A stretch of 14,301 bases of DNA from Candidatus Anaerobutyricum stercoripullorum (GCA_019114885.1 DXEQ01000222.1:1-14301), one strand, 5' to 3'. Counted from the first letter of the stretch, positions 1 to 7,620 are shown. Notes: generated from the letters alone by a model not told the origin. A program made the numbers and translations.

Positions 1-37
1 CCTCCTTGCAAAAGACAAGTCTTTTTTTTAATACATT

Positions 38-1012
38 TTAAAAGTATACCAGTTCTTCCTCCGGCGGCTCGGCCGCCTCCACTCTCTTCGCGTAAAGAAC
101 CGGTCCTTCTTCCCCGTATTCTTTGTTATACTCGATCTTCACCTCTGCCGTCAGCGTGATCCACATTTTATTTTTGAGAGACTTGATGGTGGATGACTTG
201 GCGTGATTGGTGTGACAGAGATACCCGATAAACTGGATATCGTCGGCACAGCAGGTCATGGCATGCCGTCCCGGCACAAAGCAGCCCTTCGGCAGGCGGA
301 TGGATTTGAATACTCTCGCCTTCATGACCATGGTCTTGCCGTTGTAGACCTCCGGCCGCTCCATGGCGTCGATGAACCAGATGCCGTAGTCCTCATCTTC
401 CAGATGGATCTCATCCCCATCCACATCAAACGGCAGGGAATCGGAGTCATCCTCCTCGCCCATCTCATCGTCATCGGATTCAAAGAGCACCTGCACCCGT
501 CGGTTCACCGCCTTGATGCTCCGCCGCCAGGTCGCCCGCGGCGTATCTGCCGTACAGCGATTGATGATGACCAGTTCCGCGATCTTGAACATTTCCACCG
601 CCAGAGAACGCATATTGTTCATGTACACGTCAAAGGTCTCCCCGTTCATCAGCACGATGGTCTGAAACACCAGAAGCGGCGTATCGTCCATCTGGGTGAG
701 CATCCGCTCCACGGACCACATGCCGTTATACTCCACGATCACCCGGTCCGGGTAATACTGCAGCACCTTGCTGATGAGAAAATCCCGGTTAAAATCCTCT
801 TCCTCCTCCACGTAAACCACCGTGGTATTGGTGCGTTCCAGCAGTTCCTCATCGTACTCCTCCATGCCTTCCTCGCAGGCAAACAGGAGGGTCCTCTGCC
901 CGTCGTTAAAATAATCTTCTTCCAGCGTGTCCTGAATAAATGTGGTCTTTCCACTCTCCAGAAATCCCATAAACAGATAAACAGGAATCTCCAGCTCTTT
1001 CTTTCCCGGCAT
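38..1012 (-). CDS. Divergent G3E-type (CobW-like) GTPase with DUF1980/YcgQ-like C-terminal domain
   Basis: 324 aa. A P-loop of G3E type, GFLESGKTT, lies at residues 16-24 (the usual family form is GFLGAGKTT). A VIINRC stretch stands where the NKxD-type guanine motif is expected. The CxCC metal motif of true CobW/ZNG1 proteins is absent. A strongly acidic linker (about 178-208) leads to a C-terminal domain (about 210-324) containing FVPGRHAMTCCADDIQFIGY, which resembles the C-terminus of YcgQ/DUF1980 (TIGR03943) proteins. That resemblance is from memory and only moderately sure. The start has a GGAGG about 10 nt upstream. It lies 19 bp behind the neighbouring CobW GTPase, so the two are probably co-transcribed. 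The reverse complement of bases 1-5 is another GGAGG, so a further minus-strand gene may begin just outside the window. A role in metal homeostasis is inferred; the substrate is unknown. Confidence 0.7.
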   Translation of the reverse strand: MPGKKELEIPVYLFMGFLESGKTTFIQDTLEEDYFNDGQRTLLFACEEGMEEYDEELLERTNTTVVYVEEEEDFNRDFLISKVLQYYPDRVIVEYNGMWSVERMLTQMDDTPLLVFQTIVLMNGETFDVYMNNMRSLAVEMFKIAELVIINRCTADTPRATWRRSIKAVNRRVQVLFESDDDEMGEEDDSDSLPFDVDGDEIHLEDEDYGIWFIDAMERPEVYNGKTMVMKARVFKSIRLPKGCFVPGRHAMTCCADDIQFIGYLCHTNHAKSSTIKSLKNKMWITLTAEVKIEYNKEYGEEGPVLYAKRVEAAEPPEEELVYF

Positions 1013-1031
1013 AATATTCCTCCGTCAGATT

Positions 1032-2078
1032 CTATAATCCAAAAAGCTCTGCCAGCTTATCTTCTTTCAGCTCGGAACCGATGACACAGATCCGTCCCGT
1101 GTACTCCGCCGAACCGTACCGCACCTCATCTTCTCCCGGCACCAGGTCAAAGTGCAGCCATCTGCCGTCCTCGTCCAGAACGATGCCCTTGGCTCTCAGG
1201 ATGATACCGTACTCCTGACTCTCCTCATCGGCCAGCTTATCGAGAATCCCCCGAATCTGTTCTTCCGTGTACTTCTTCGGCGTCTCCTTACCCCAGCTGG
1301 TAAATACCTCATCGGCGTGATGATGACCCTCATGGCCGTGATGATGGTGGTCGTGGCCTTCATGGTCGTGGTGGCAATGCTCATGCTCTTCATGGTCATG
1401 ATGACAATGCTCGCCTTCGTGGTGATGGTGACCACATTCCGGGCAGATCTCCGCCTCCCGCAGCAGCTCCTCTGCAAAATCATTCTTTCCTTCCATCACT
1501 TCAAGAATCTGCTCTCCCGTGATATCCTCCCACGGCGTGGTGACGATCGGGGACTTGTCATTGAGCGTACGAATCAGCTCGATGGTCTTCTCCAGCTTGT
1601 CCTCCTTCACATCCTGGGTACGGCTTAAGATAATCGTGCTGGCAAACTCTACCTGGTTTTTATAAAACTCGCCAAAATTCTTGATATACATTTTCGCGCG
1701 CTTCACATCCGCCACCGTGATATGACTGTTCAGCACCACATTTTCTCCGTCCACCACTCGCTGCACCGCCTTCATCACATCGGACAGCTTGCCGACGCCT
1801 GACGGCTCGATGATGATCCGGTCCGGCTCATACTGTGCCAGCACCTCCTTCAACGCCGCGTTGAAGTCACCCACCAGCGAACAGCAGATACATCCGGAAT
1901 TCATCTCATTGATCTGAATCCCGGACTCTTTCAGAAAGCCGCCGTCAATCCCGATCTCACCGAATTCATTCTCAATGAGAACCACCTTCTGTCCTTTCAG
2001 CGCTTCCCCGATCAGCTTCTTGATCAGCGTGGTCTTCCCGGCTCCCAGAAAACCGGAGATGATATCTATCTTTGTCAT
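1032..2078 (-). CDS. CobW/G3E-family GTPase, His-rich metallochaperone type
   Basis: 348 aa from the chosen start. Walker A GFLGAGKTT is at 9-17, ENEFGEIGIDG at 36-46, and the metal-binding GCICC at 62-66 (the CxCC of CobW, YjiA, YciC and ZNG1). SRTQ at about 152-155 occupies the NKxD position, as in other Firmicute members. A long His/Cys/Asp-rich loop at 212-254 (many HH and HDH clusters) sits between the GTPase and the C-terminal CobW_C domain. The family delivers zinc or cobalt to target proteins using GTP. An in-frame ATG at 2087 directly abuts the AAAGGA Shine-Dalgarno, whereas the ATG at 2078 lies 9 nt from it, so 2078 was chosen. It is the first gene of the pair with the 38-1012 GTPase. 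No convincing Zur box (TCGTAAT-N-ATTACGA) was seen upstream. Which metal it carries cannot be told from sequence. Confidence 0.88.
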   Translation of the reverse strand: MTKIDIISGFLGAGKTTLIKKLIGEALKGQKVVLIENEFGEIGIDGGFLKESGIQINEMNSGCICCSLVGDFNAALKEVLAQYEPDRIIIEPSGVGKLSDVMKAVQRVVDGENVVLNSHITVADVKRAKMYIKNFGEFYKNQVEFASTIILSRTQDVKEDKLEKTIELIRTLNDKSPIVTTPWEDITGEQILEVMEGKNDFAEELLREAEICPECGHHHHEGEHCHHDHEEHEHCHHDHEGHDHHHHGHEGHHHADEVFTSWGKETPKKYTEEQIRGILDKLADEESQEYGIILRAKGIVLDEDGRWLHFDLVPGEDEVRYGSAEYTGRICVIGSELKEDKLAELFGL

Positions 2079-2361
2079 GTCAATCATTCCTTTCCCATCT
2101 GCAGAATATACAAAACTACAATCTCTTTTAAAATCATTACAGCGAATCTTTACCGGCGATCACAGCCTGCTCCCATGCAAAAATACAGCCTGTCTGCCTC
2201 TCCGTCCGCCGCATCTAATATATTGTAACCTTTTTTCTCAAAAATGCAAGCCTGTTCTATGCCAGCCGCGCCCCGGAGGATTCTTCTGCCTGATTTCCGG
2301 TCACAATCCGGGAGTTTTTTCGTATATTAATATTGTACAAATTATTCGAGAGGAGCCAAAC
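2079..2361. other. Intergenic region between divergent GTPase and cotJ operons
   Basis: About 280 bp separating the minus-strand GTPase pair from plus-strand cotJA. It must hold both promoters. The stretch around 2318-2345 is AT-rich (TATATTAATATTG) and is the likely cotJA promoter area, where a mother-cell SigE promoter is expected from B. subtilis. No clear SigE -35/-10 pair could be matched. A TATATT at about 2105-2110 read on the minus strand could be a -10 for the GTPase gene, with a poor -35. No RNA gene or repeat was recognised. Confidence 0.3.
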
Positions 2362-2553
2362 ATGGAAAGCATGAATACGTTCTGCGGTCAGCAGGAAGCT
2401 GCCGTCAAAAAGATCGATGCGCTTCCACCCGCCATGGCCTACGTTCCGTGGCAGAGCTTCAAAAATATATACAAGGCAGAGGACGCCCTGCGCCAGGGAA
2501 CCATTTTTGAGGAACTGGATTTACCTTTTACCGGAAGGAGATGTCAGAAATGA
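2362..2553 (+). CDS. cotJA: Spore coat-associated protein CotJA
   Basis: 63 aa. The core MAYVPWQSFKNIYKAEDAL followed by GTIFEELDLPFTGR matches the CotJA family (AYVPWQ ... GTIF-ELDLPF). The start ATG follows GAGAGGAG at suitable spacing. The stop TGA overlaps the cotJB start in an ATGA, indicating translational coupling. CotJA is a small inner-coat protein made in the mother cell during sporulation, in one transcription unit with CotJB and CotJC in B. subtilis. Finding the whole cotJABC order here identifies the organism as a spore former and makes the breakage of the third gene unambiguous. Confidence 0.93.
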   Translation: MESMNTFCGQQEAAVKKIDALPPAMAYVPWQSFKNIYKAEDALRQGTIFEELDLPFTGRRCQK

Positions 2554-2822
2554 TGCCGCAGATGGAAAAGAAAAAGTTATTGTTCTATATTGACGCGGTG
2601 AGCTTCGCCGCTCTGGAAGCTTCCCTCTATCTGGACACCCACCCGGAGGATCCGGGCGCTCTGGAATACTTCCATCACTATAATGAGGCAAGGCAGCAGG
2701 CACTCAAAGAATACGCCCACCGTTTCGGACCGCTGACTCTGGGCGACGCACAGAAAACGGAACAGTGCGATGGCAAATGGAAATGGGCAACGCAGCCATG
2801 GCCATGGGAGGGGGAGTGTTAA
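2550..2822 (+). CDS. cotJB: Spore coat protein CotJB
   Basis: 90 aa, mostly helical. Family-typical text includes FAALEASLYLDTHPEDPGALEY near residues 20-40 and a YAHRFGPLT-like segment near 60-70 (CotJB usually has YLDTHP-D---LEY and YGPLT). An ATG at 2541 touches the AAGGAG Shine-Dalgarno with no spacer. The ATG at 2550 lies 9 nt away and forms an ATGA overlap with the cotJA stop, so 2550 was preferred. The TAA stop is immediately followed by the cotJC ATG. Middle gene of the cotJ coat operon. Confidence 0.9.
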   Translation: MMPQMEKKKLLFYIDAVSFAALEASLYLDTHPEDPGALEYFHHYNEARQQALKEYAHRFGPLTLGDAQKTEQCDGKWKWATQPWPWEGEC

Positions 2823-3011
2823 ATGTTTAATTATGAAAAAAGACTGCAGTACCCGGTAAATATTAAACGGACCGACGCGCAGATGGCAAAAGCGATCATG
2901 AGCCAGTTCGGCGGTCCGGATGGAGAAACCGGCGCGTCCATGCGCTATCTCTCTCAGCGTTTCGCCATGCCGTACCGGGAAGTCATGGGAATATTGACCG
3001 ATGTAGGTACG
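2823..3011 (+). pseudogene. cotJC: cotJC, 5' fragment (split by mobile element)
   Basis: First 63 codons of the manganese-catalase-like coat protein CotJC. It begins MFNYEKRLQYPVNIK, followed by the family core GGPDGETGASMRYLSQRF (residues 30-47). E35 sits where the first di-Mn glutamate ligand of Mn catalases lies. Homology runs to ILTDVGT (57-63) and stops abruptly at base 3010/3011; the downstream codons (SVSLRRATRC...) are unrelated. The rest of the gene is at 13727-13966. Joining 2823-3005 to 13727-13966 gives a continuous in-frame reading, ILTDVGT-EELNHIEM, that restores the expected EELxHxE metal motif directly after the break. Preceded by GGGAGGGGGAG and abutting cotJB. As it stands it could only make a truncated, inactive product. 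Confidence 0.93.
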
Positions 3012-3022
3012 TCGGTGTCATT
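2991..3022 (+). other. attL: left junction of the cotJC element
   Basis: The left half (to 3005) is cotJC codons and the right half is element. AGGTAC (3005-3010) is common to both junctions. TCGGTGTCATT (3012-3022) is the element arm; it is nearly the reverse complement of AATGTCACCGA at the other end. The host part TGTAGGTACA (reconstructed attB) is itself a small palindrome around GG. Confidence 0.85.
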
Positions 3023-3117
3023 GCGCCGGGCCACCCGCTGTCATGTCACCGCTTTGTTGCCGGGCCGTCCCGTGCCATATTGCTGCCCGGGTATCACGCA
3101 TCCCCCGAAATCCTCCC

Positions 3118-3145
3118 TTGCATTTTTCTTCTCCGGTGTTATAAT
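3118..3145 (+). promoter_or_regulatory. Promoter, probably for tRNA-Gly
   Basis: TTGCAT (3118-3123), 16-bp spacer, perfect TATAAT (3140-3145). It lies about 100 bp inside the element's left end and about 100 bp before the tRNA, with only a 13-codon reading frame between. Confidence 0.5.
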
Positions 3146-3172
3146 AAATGTATCACCAGTTCCGGGAGGAGT

Positions 3173-3214
3173 ATGGCTTACACCGTATCGGAGGTGTCTC
3201 GGTTCACACATTAG
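3173..3214 (+). pseudogene. Possible MerR-family regulator remnant (13 codons)
   Basis: A GGAGG is followed 3 nt later by ATG and MAYTVSEVSRFTH, then TAG. The first ten residues look like the start of many MerR-type regulators (MxYTVSEVSxLTGV...HYYD), but nothing after the stop continues that fold in any frame. It may be a deleted regulator, a leader peptide, or coincidence. Its place just inside an element end, where gene debris is common, fits a remnant. Confidence 0.25.
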
Positions 3215-3248
3215 ATTTTCCCGGAGGAACACGCTCCGGCTGGTGTGT

Positions 3249-3319
3249 GCAGATATGGTTCATCGGTAGAACATTGGCTTCCCAAGCCGAAGAGGCGGGT
3301 TCGACTCCCGTTATCTGCT
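3249..3319 (+). tRNA. tRNA-Gly (anticodon CCC)
   Basis: A complete 71-nt cloverleaf. Acceptor GCAGATA (3249-3255) pairs with TATCTGC (3312-3318). The D arm is GTTC/GAAC with an ATCGGTA loop. The anticodon arm is TTGGC/GCCGA with loop TTCCCAA, so the anticodon is CCC and reads GGG. The T arm is GCGGG/CCCGT with loop TTCGACT. The discriminator base is T, normal for bacterial tRNA-Gly, and CCA is not encoded. A terminator follows at once. It is carried as cargo about 240 bp inside the element and is not the integration site. Confidence 0.95.
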
Positions 3320-3326
3320 TTATCAG

Positions 3327-3365
3327 GGCATATGCCGTTTGGGCGTATGTCTTTTTTTGTATATT
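3327..3365 (+). terminator. Rho-independent terminator after tRNA-Gly
   Basis: A 10-bp stem (3327-3336 with 3342-3351, two G-T pairs, loop GTTTG) is followed by CTTTTTTTGTATATTTTTTT. It lies 7 bp after the tRNA. Confidence 0.85.
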
Positions 3366-3410
3366 TTTTTGTTTTTCGCGCATGCTATGCTGCAGAAAGG
3401 AGGAATTCCC

Positions 3411-3608
3411 ATGTATTATGGTACTTCGACCAAAATTCAATATAAAGCTGCTCCGACTACAGGTAATAATTCCGCACTTCTTTACACTACCACGGCGAGA
3501 CCTGTGGCGGCGCTGTCTGAATCCTGTTCCAGAAAAATTGCCGCTCTTGAAGAGTCCATCCGGCAGGAAACCGGTAAAAAGATTGCGTTGATTGCCTACC
3601 AGCTTTAG
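3411..3608 (+). CDS. Small protein of unknown function (65 aa)
   Basis: Starts at ATG 3411 behind an excellent AAAGGAGG with 7-nt spacing; the longer frame upstream crosses the tRNA terminator and is not credible. The protein begins MYYGTSTKIQYKAA, is Thr/Ala/Ser-rich in the middle, and has an amphipathic helix-like second half (SRKIAALEESIRQETGKKIALIAYQL, one Cys before it). No signal peptide, membrane segment or known motif is seen. It stands alone between the tRNA terminator and the convergent treA, so context gives no function. The strong ribosome site argues that it is real. Confidence 0.55.
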   Translation: MYYGTSTKIQYKAAPTTGNNSALLYTTTARPVAALSESCSRKIAALEESIRQETGKKIALIAYQL

Positions 3609-3640
3609 GAATGTTTTTCTGGAAGAAGAGAGATACAAAC

Positions 3641-3676
3641 GGGCCTGCCCACGCTCTTCCTGCGTGAGACAGGCCC
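3641..3676. terminator. Hairpin between convergent small gene and treA (bidirectional)
   Basis: GGGCCTG (3641-3647) pairs with CAGGCCC (3670-3676), with an inner CACGC/GCGTG stem and TCTTCCT loop. T-rich DNA (CTTTTATTTTT) follows on the plus side. On the minus side, just 7 bp past the treA stop, the T tract is poor (GTTTGT). Confidence 0.7.
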
Positions 3677-3683
3677 TGCTCTT

Positions 3684-5351
3684 TTATTTTTCCAGCACCA
3701 GAGTCTCAAATGGGCGCAATGTCCACCGGTCATCTGATACATTTTTTAAGTTCTGTTCCGTTCCGCTTTCTTCCCCTTCGTAATTTGTCAGCAGTATACG
3801 GTAATTTTTCCAGAAATCTTCCAGACAAACTTCTGTCGTCTGCCCGGTCAGATTATTGAAAACAATCAGTTCTTCTTCTCCAAGAGTGCGGCGGTAGGCC
3901 AGCACATTTTCATTTTCCTTTTCCATAAAAGCAATCTGTCCCTCTGCGATCACCGGTTTTTCTTTGCGAAGCCGGATTAATTTCCGATAGAAGGCCCAGA
4001 TGGAATCCGACTCTTTCATCTGTGCGGCCACGTTGATCTCCCGGTAATTCGATGCAAGACTGATCCACGGGATTCCTTCCGTGAATCCGGCGTTTTCACC
4101 GGCGTTCCACTGTACCGGCGTCCGGCCATTATCTCTGGATCGCGCCTGAAGGATTTCCATGGCTTCCCTGCTGGTTTTGCCCTGTTCCAGCAGAATATTG
4201 TAATAATTCAGGCTTTCCACATCGCGGTACTGATGGATGTCGTCAAAATGTGGATTGGTCATGCCGATTTCCTCTCCCTGGTAAATGTACGGAGTGCCGC
4301 GCATCAGGTGAATGGAAGCTGCCAGCATTTTAGCAGATTCTTTCCAGTAGCGGCCCTCGTCTCCCAGACGGCTGACGATCCGCGGCTGATCGTGGTTGCA
4401 CCAGAACAGAGCATTCCATCCTCCCGCTTCCTGCATACCTGTCTCCCAGGTCTCAAACAATCCTTTTAACCTCATCAGATCAGGTTCCATGAGCTCCCAT
4501 TTCTTTCCATCCTTATAATCAATTTTCAGATGATGAAAATTGAAGCACATACTGAGCTCTTTCTCTGCCGGGCTGGAATAACGGATACAGTTGTCCAGAG
4601 AGGTGGAAGACATTTCTCCCACCGTCACATATTGATCCAGCCCGGTATCGGCTGTCAGCTCTTTTAGAAACTCATGCACGTGGCGGCCATCTGTGTAAAA
4701 TCGTCGGCCGTCCCCGATCTGGTCATCCTCAAAGCTCTCCGGTTTGGAGATGAGGTTGACCACGTCGAACCGGAATCCTCCGATGCCTTTTTCTTTCCAG
4801 AAACGGATAACTTCTTTCAGTTCTTCTCTTACCTGTGGATTTTCCCAATTTAAGTCTGCCTGACTCACATCAAACAAATGCAGATACCATTTCTTCAAAT
4901 GCGGGACATATTCCCAGGTCGGGCCGCCGAATTTGGATTCCCAGTTTGTAGGCGGCTGATCCGGCGTACCGTCTTTGAAAATGTAATAATCCTGATATTT
5001 TTTATCTCCGGCAAGAGCTTTGCGAAACCACTGGTGGCTGGTGGAAGTATGATTGAAGACCATATCGAGCATCAGCTCGATTCCCCGTTTCTTCGCCTCG
5101 TCAATCAGTTCTTCCAGATCTGTCATAGTACCGAAAATCGGATCAATGCTGCGGTAATCCGCCACATCATAACCGTTATCATTCTGAGGAGAGACAAAGA
5201 AAGGAGTAATCCACAGATAATCCACGCCCAGCGCTTGCAGATAATCCAGTTGTTCTGTAATTCCCCTGATGTCTCCGATTCCGTCTCCATTGGAATCTTT
5301 AAAGGATTTTAAATAGATTTGATAAATCACTTTATCGCTGAAATTGTTCAT
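3684..5351 (-). CDS. treA: Trehalose-6-phosphate hydrolase (GH13)
   Basis: 555 aa from ATG 5351; B. subtilis TreA is about 561. It splits trehalose 6-phosphate into glucose and glucose 6-phosphate in the cytoplasm. GH13 signatures in order: VIYQIYLKSFKDSNGDGIGD (8-27), DMVFNHTS (96-103), GFRFDVVNLISK with nucleophile D196, VGEMSST with acid/base E246, and NHDQPR with D321. The FDVVNLISK and GEMSST forms are typical of TreA/TreC. The start MNNFSDKVIYQ follows GGGTGAAAACA; the longer frame to 5453 would run into the permease gene and lacks homology. It lies 61 bp downstream of the trehalose PTS permease on the same strand and ends at a hairpin. Oligo-1,6-glucosidase is the main alternative, but the neighbours favour trehalose-6-P. 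Confidence 0.93.
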   Translation of the reverse strand: MNNFSDKVIYQIYLKSFKDSNGDGIGDIRGITEQLDYLQALGVDYLWITPFFVSPQNDNGYDVADYRSIDPIFGTMTDLEELIDEAKKRGIELMLDMVFNHTSTSHQWFRKALAGDKKYQDYYIFKDGTPDQPPTNWESKFGGPTWEYVPHLKKWYLHLFDVSQADLNWENPQVREELKEVIRFWKEKGIGGFRFDVVNLISKPESFEDDQIGDGRRFYTDGRHVHEFLKELTADTGLDQYVTVGEMSSTSLDNCIRYSSPAEKELSMCFNFHHLKIDYKDGKKWELMEPDLMRLKGLFETWETGMQEAGGWNALFWCNHDQPRIVSRLGDEGRYWKESAKMLAASIHLMRGTPYIYQGEEIGMTNPHFDDIHQYRDVESLNYYNILLEQGKTSREAMEILQARSRDNGRTPVQWNAGENAGFTEGIPWISLASNYREINVAAQMKESDSIWAFYRKLIRLRKEKPVIAEGQIAFMEKENENVLAYRRTLGEEELIVFNNLTGQTTEVCLEDFWKNYRILLTNYEGEESGTEQNLKNVSDDRWTLRPFETLVLEK

Positions 5352-5412
5352 TGTTTTCACCCATTTCTTTTTTGTCCTGAAGATGTTGATTTTCCCTGAC
5401 ACATAGTTTCTC

Positions 5413-7425
5413 TTACTCAAATGTAGCAACGACTGTCTCTCCGGCCTTTGCATTTTCAGTCAGATGATACCGAAGGTTCTTTGTCTGACCCGGATCGGAG
5501 ATAATGCACATGGTCACATCTCTGTGTCCGGCTGCCCGGATTTTTTCTTTACTAAACCGGATCAGCGGCGTACCCGCCTTCACTCTCTGCCCTTTTGTGA
5601 TCAGATATTCAAAACCATCTCCGTTCATATCTACCGTATCCAGACCGATATGAAGAAGAATCTCCATCCCGTTATCCGTCCTGACGGCACAGGCATGACA
5701 GGAAGCATCCATTGTCACCGCAATCTCTCCGGCAACCGGAGAAACCAGCGTCTCATTTTCCGGAATGATAGCGATACCATCGCCCATGATTCCCTCAGAA
5801 AATACGCCGTCACCTACCTCTTTTACCGGAATCACTTTTCCATCAAGAAACGCAACAAGCTCTCCCGGCATCTCTTGTGCTCCCAGTGCTGTGTGTCCGG
5901 CCTCATTCTTTTCTTCCAAAGCTGCGGTTTGTACACTTCCCGTTTCAGCTGCTTTTTCATTCTCTTCCTCTGCTGTATCATTCCATCCATTTTCCACACC
6001 ATTTTTCTGGGAAGCTGTCAGCTTCTTCTGGCCTACAATCAAGGTAAGCACAAACGGGATCACGATGGCAATGACCATACAGATGGCAAAACTGAGCATC
6101 GACTCTGTTTTGATGGACAGGATTCCCGGCAGTCCCCCGACGCCGATGGCGGACGCGGTGGTGCTTGTCGCCACACTGACAACGCCGGCAACGGCGGAGC
6201 CGATCATACCGCATACGAATGGAAATACATATTTTAAGTTAACGCCGAAGATGGCCGGCTCCGTTACACTCAAATAGCAGGAAACGCAGGACGGAATATT
6301 TACTTCCTGAGCTTCCGCATTTTTTCTTTGGAGAACAATCATGGCAAGAACCGCGGAACCCTGCGCGATATTGGACAGCGCGATCATCGGCCAGAGCATG
6401 GTTCCGCCATAATCAGCGATCAACTGCAGGTCTATGGCGTTAGACATATGATGAAGGCCGGTGATAACCAGCGGCGCGTATATGAAGCCAAAGACCGCTC
6501 CGAATACAACCCGGAAGGAACCGGTGATTCCTGCGAAAACCAGAGAGGAGATGGCAGAGCCAATTCTCCAGCCAATCGGACCAAGGATGAAATGTGCTGC
6601 GATAACGGAAAGAACCAGGCTGCAGAATGGAACGACAATCATTGAAATTACCGCAGGCGTGATCTTTCGGAAAAACTTCTCAAGATAGACCAGAGTAAAT
6701 GCGGCGAGAATCGCCGGAATCACCTGAGACTGATAGCCGATCATATTTACTTTGAAAAATCCGAAATCCCATGCCGGGATATCTGCCGCAGCCGTAGTCG
6801 CCACATCGTAGGCGTTCAGCAGCTGTCCGGATACCAGCGTCAGACCAAGAACAATACCAAGCATCTGGGTGGTTCCCATTTTTTTGGTCACCGACCAGCA
6901 GATACCCACCGGCAGCATGTGGAAAATGGCTTCACCGATCAGCCACAGAAAACTGTCCACGCCGGTCCAGAACTGACTTAAATCACAAAGAGTTTTCGTT
7001 CCGTTCTCAAAAAGATACAGACTGTCGATACAATTTCGGAAACCTAAAATCAAACCACCGGTGATGATCGCCGGAATCAGCGGCGCGAAAATCTCCGCCA
7101 GCGCTGTGACGATACGCTGCAGCACGTTCTGATTCTGCTTTGCCGCCTGTTTTACCTGATCCTTGCTGACGCCTTCCACGCCGGCAACCGAAACAAAATC
7201 ATTGTAAAAATCCGCTACCGTGTTGCCGATGATCACCTGAAACTGCCCCGACTGGGTAAAACTTCCCTTGACAACTTTCATAGCCTCGATGCCTTTCACA
7301 TCCGCCTTGTCCGGATCATTGAGCACGAAACGCATTCTGGTCATACAGTGCGATACCGCGGCAATATTGCTTTTTCCACCTATCAGTTCCAAAAGTTCTT
7401 TGGAATCTTCCTGATATTTTCCCAT
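5413..7425 (-). CDS. treP: Trehalose-specific PTS permease EIIBCA
   Basis: 670 aa. The N-terminal EIIB domain (1-90) has phosphorylation Cys27 in SHCMTRMRF. EIIC (about 105-470) is polytopic and has the substrate-site region FGVNLKYVFPF. A Glu/Ala-rich linker (about 475-515) leads to a C-terminal EIIA of glucose type, with active His at about 592 in EILLHIGLDTV. It imports trehalose and phosphorylates it to trehalose 6-phosphate for TreA. B. subtilis TreP lacks the EIIA domain and borrows one; here it is fused, so only EI and HPr are needed. The start has GGGAGG 9 nt upstream. First gene of the treP-treA unit, divergent from treR, with a TreR operator inside its promoter. The sugar is assigned from TreA and TreR next door; sucrose/beta-glucoside permeases share the architecture. 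Confidence 0.9.
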   Translation of the reverse strand: MGKYQEDSKELLELIGGKSNIAAVSHCMTRMRFVLNDPDKADVKGIEAMKVVKGSFTQSGQFQVIIGNTVADFYNDFVSVAGVEGVSKDQVKQAAKQNQNVLQRIVTALAEIFAPLIPAIITGGLILGFRNCIDSLYLFENGTKTLCDLSQFWTGVDSFLWLIGEAIFHMLPVGICWSVTKKMGTTQMLGIVLGLTLVSGQLLNAYDVATTAAADIPAWDFGFFKVNMIGYQSQVIPAILAAFTLVYLEKFFRKITPAVISMIVVPFCSLVLSVIAAHFILGPIGWRIGSAISSLVFAGITGSFRVVFGAVFGFIYAPLVITGLHHMSNAIDLQLIADYGGTMLWPMIALSNIAQGSAVLAMIVLQRKNAEAQEVNIPSCVSCYLSVTEPAIFGVNLKYVFPFVCGMIGSAVAGVVSVATSTTASAIGVGGLPGILSIKTESMLSFAICMVIAIVIPFVLTLIVGQKKLTASQKNGVENGWNDTAEEENEKAAETGSVQTAALEEKNEAGHTALGAQEMPGELVAFLDGKVIPVKEVGDGVFSEGIMGDGIAIIPENETLVSPVAGEIAVTMDASCHACAVRTDNGMEILLHIGLDTVDMNGDGFEYLITKGQRVKAGTPLIRFSKEKIRAAGHRDVTMCIISDPGQTKNLRYHLTENAKAGETVVATFE

Positions 7426-7475
7426 TACTATTCCTCCCTGTTATTTCTCCTTTGAAATGATAAAGCATCTGTTTT

Positions 7476-7592
7476 TTGTTTAAACAAGTTCCGGAATCTC
7501 TGCATCTATCTTGTTTAAACAAGTTTGATGATTCATTTATAGCACACTTGTTTAAACAAGTCAAGAAGTTTTTTCATTCTTGTTTAAACAAG
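7476..7592. promoter_or_regulatory. Four-copy TreR operator array
   Basis: The perfect palindrome TTGTTTAAACAA occurs four times in 117 bp: 7476-7487, 7511-7522, 7548-7559 and 7580-7591. The last three are extended to CTTGTTTAAACAAG. Centre-to-centre distances are 35, 37 and 32 bp, about three to three and a half helical turns. The TTGT-N4-ACAA form fits HutC-subfamily GntR operators such as the B. subtilis tre boxes. Copy 3 is within the treP promoter, copy 4 abuts the treR -35, and copies 1-2 lie downstream of the treP start as roadblock or looping sites. Confidence 0.88.
7536..7564 (-). promoter_or_regulatory. treP promoter containing operator 3
   Basis: Read on the minus strand: TTGACT (7559-7564), 17-bp spacer, TATAAA (7536-7541). 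The 14-bp palindrome CTTGTTTAAACAAG (7547-7560) fills most of the spacer and overlaps the -35, so bound regulator would exclude RNA polymerase. Confidence 0.85.
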
Positions 7593-7620
7593 TTGTATTT
7601 TCTATTTTTTCTGTTATAAT
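7593..7620 (+). promoter_or_regulatory. treR promoter next to operator 4
   Basis: TTGTAT (7593-7598), 16-bp spacer, TATAAT (7615-7620). Operator copy 4 ends at 7591-7592, touching the -35, which predicts autoregulation of treR. Confidence 0.65.

Noticed and set aside
203..1628. Plus-strand open frames opposite the two GTPases (203-1084, 1152-1628)
   Set aside because: They are antisense shadows of well-supported minus-strand genes, with His/Leu/Val-rich simple composition where the His-rich loop is read backwards, and no ribosome sites.
2079..2361. Zur or Fur box controlling the GTPase genes
   Set aside because: No 7-1-7 palindrome of either type was found; the ATCATTACAG near 2134 has no matching half.
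3011..3248. Protein gene on either strand (for example 3041-3232 minus)
   Set aside because: The frames are short, unrecognisable and lack ribosome sites. Only a promoter and a 13-codon fragment could be supported.
2823..3269. cotJC broken by a simple frameshift
   Set aside because: No frame after 3010 continues CotJC, whereas the missing part is found intact 10.7 kb away.
3249..3319. tRNA-Gly as the element's integration site
   Set aside because: No copy of the tRNA 3' end was seen at the right end, and the true junctions lie in cotJC.
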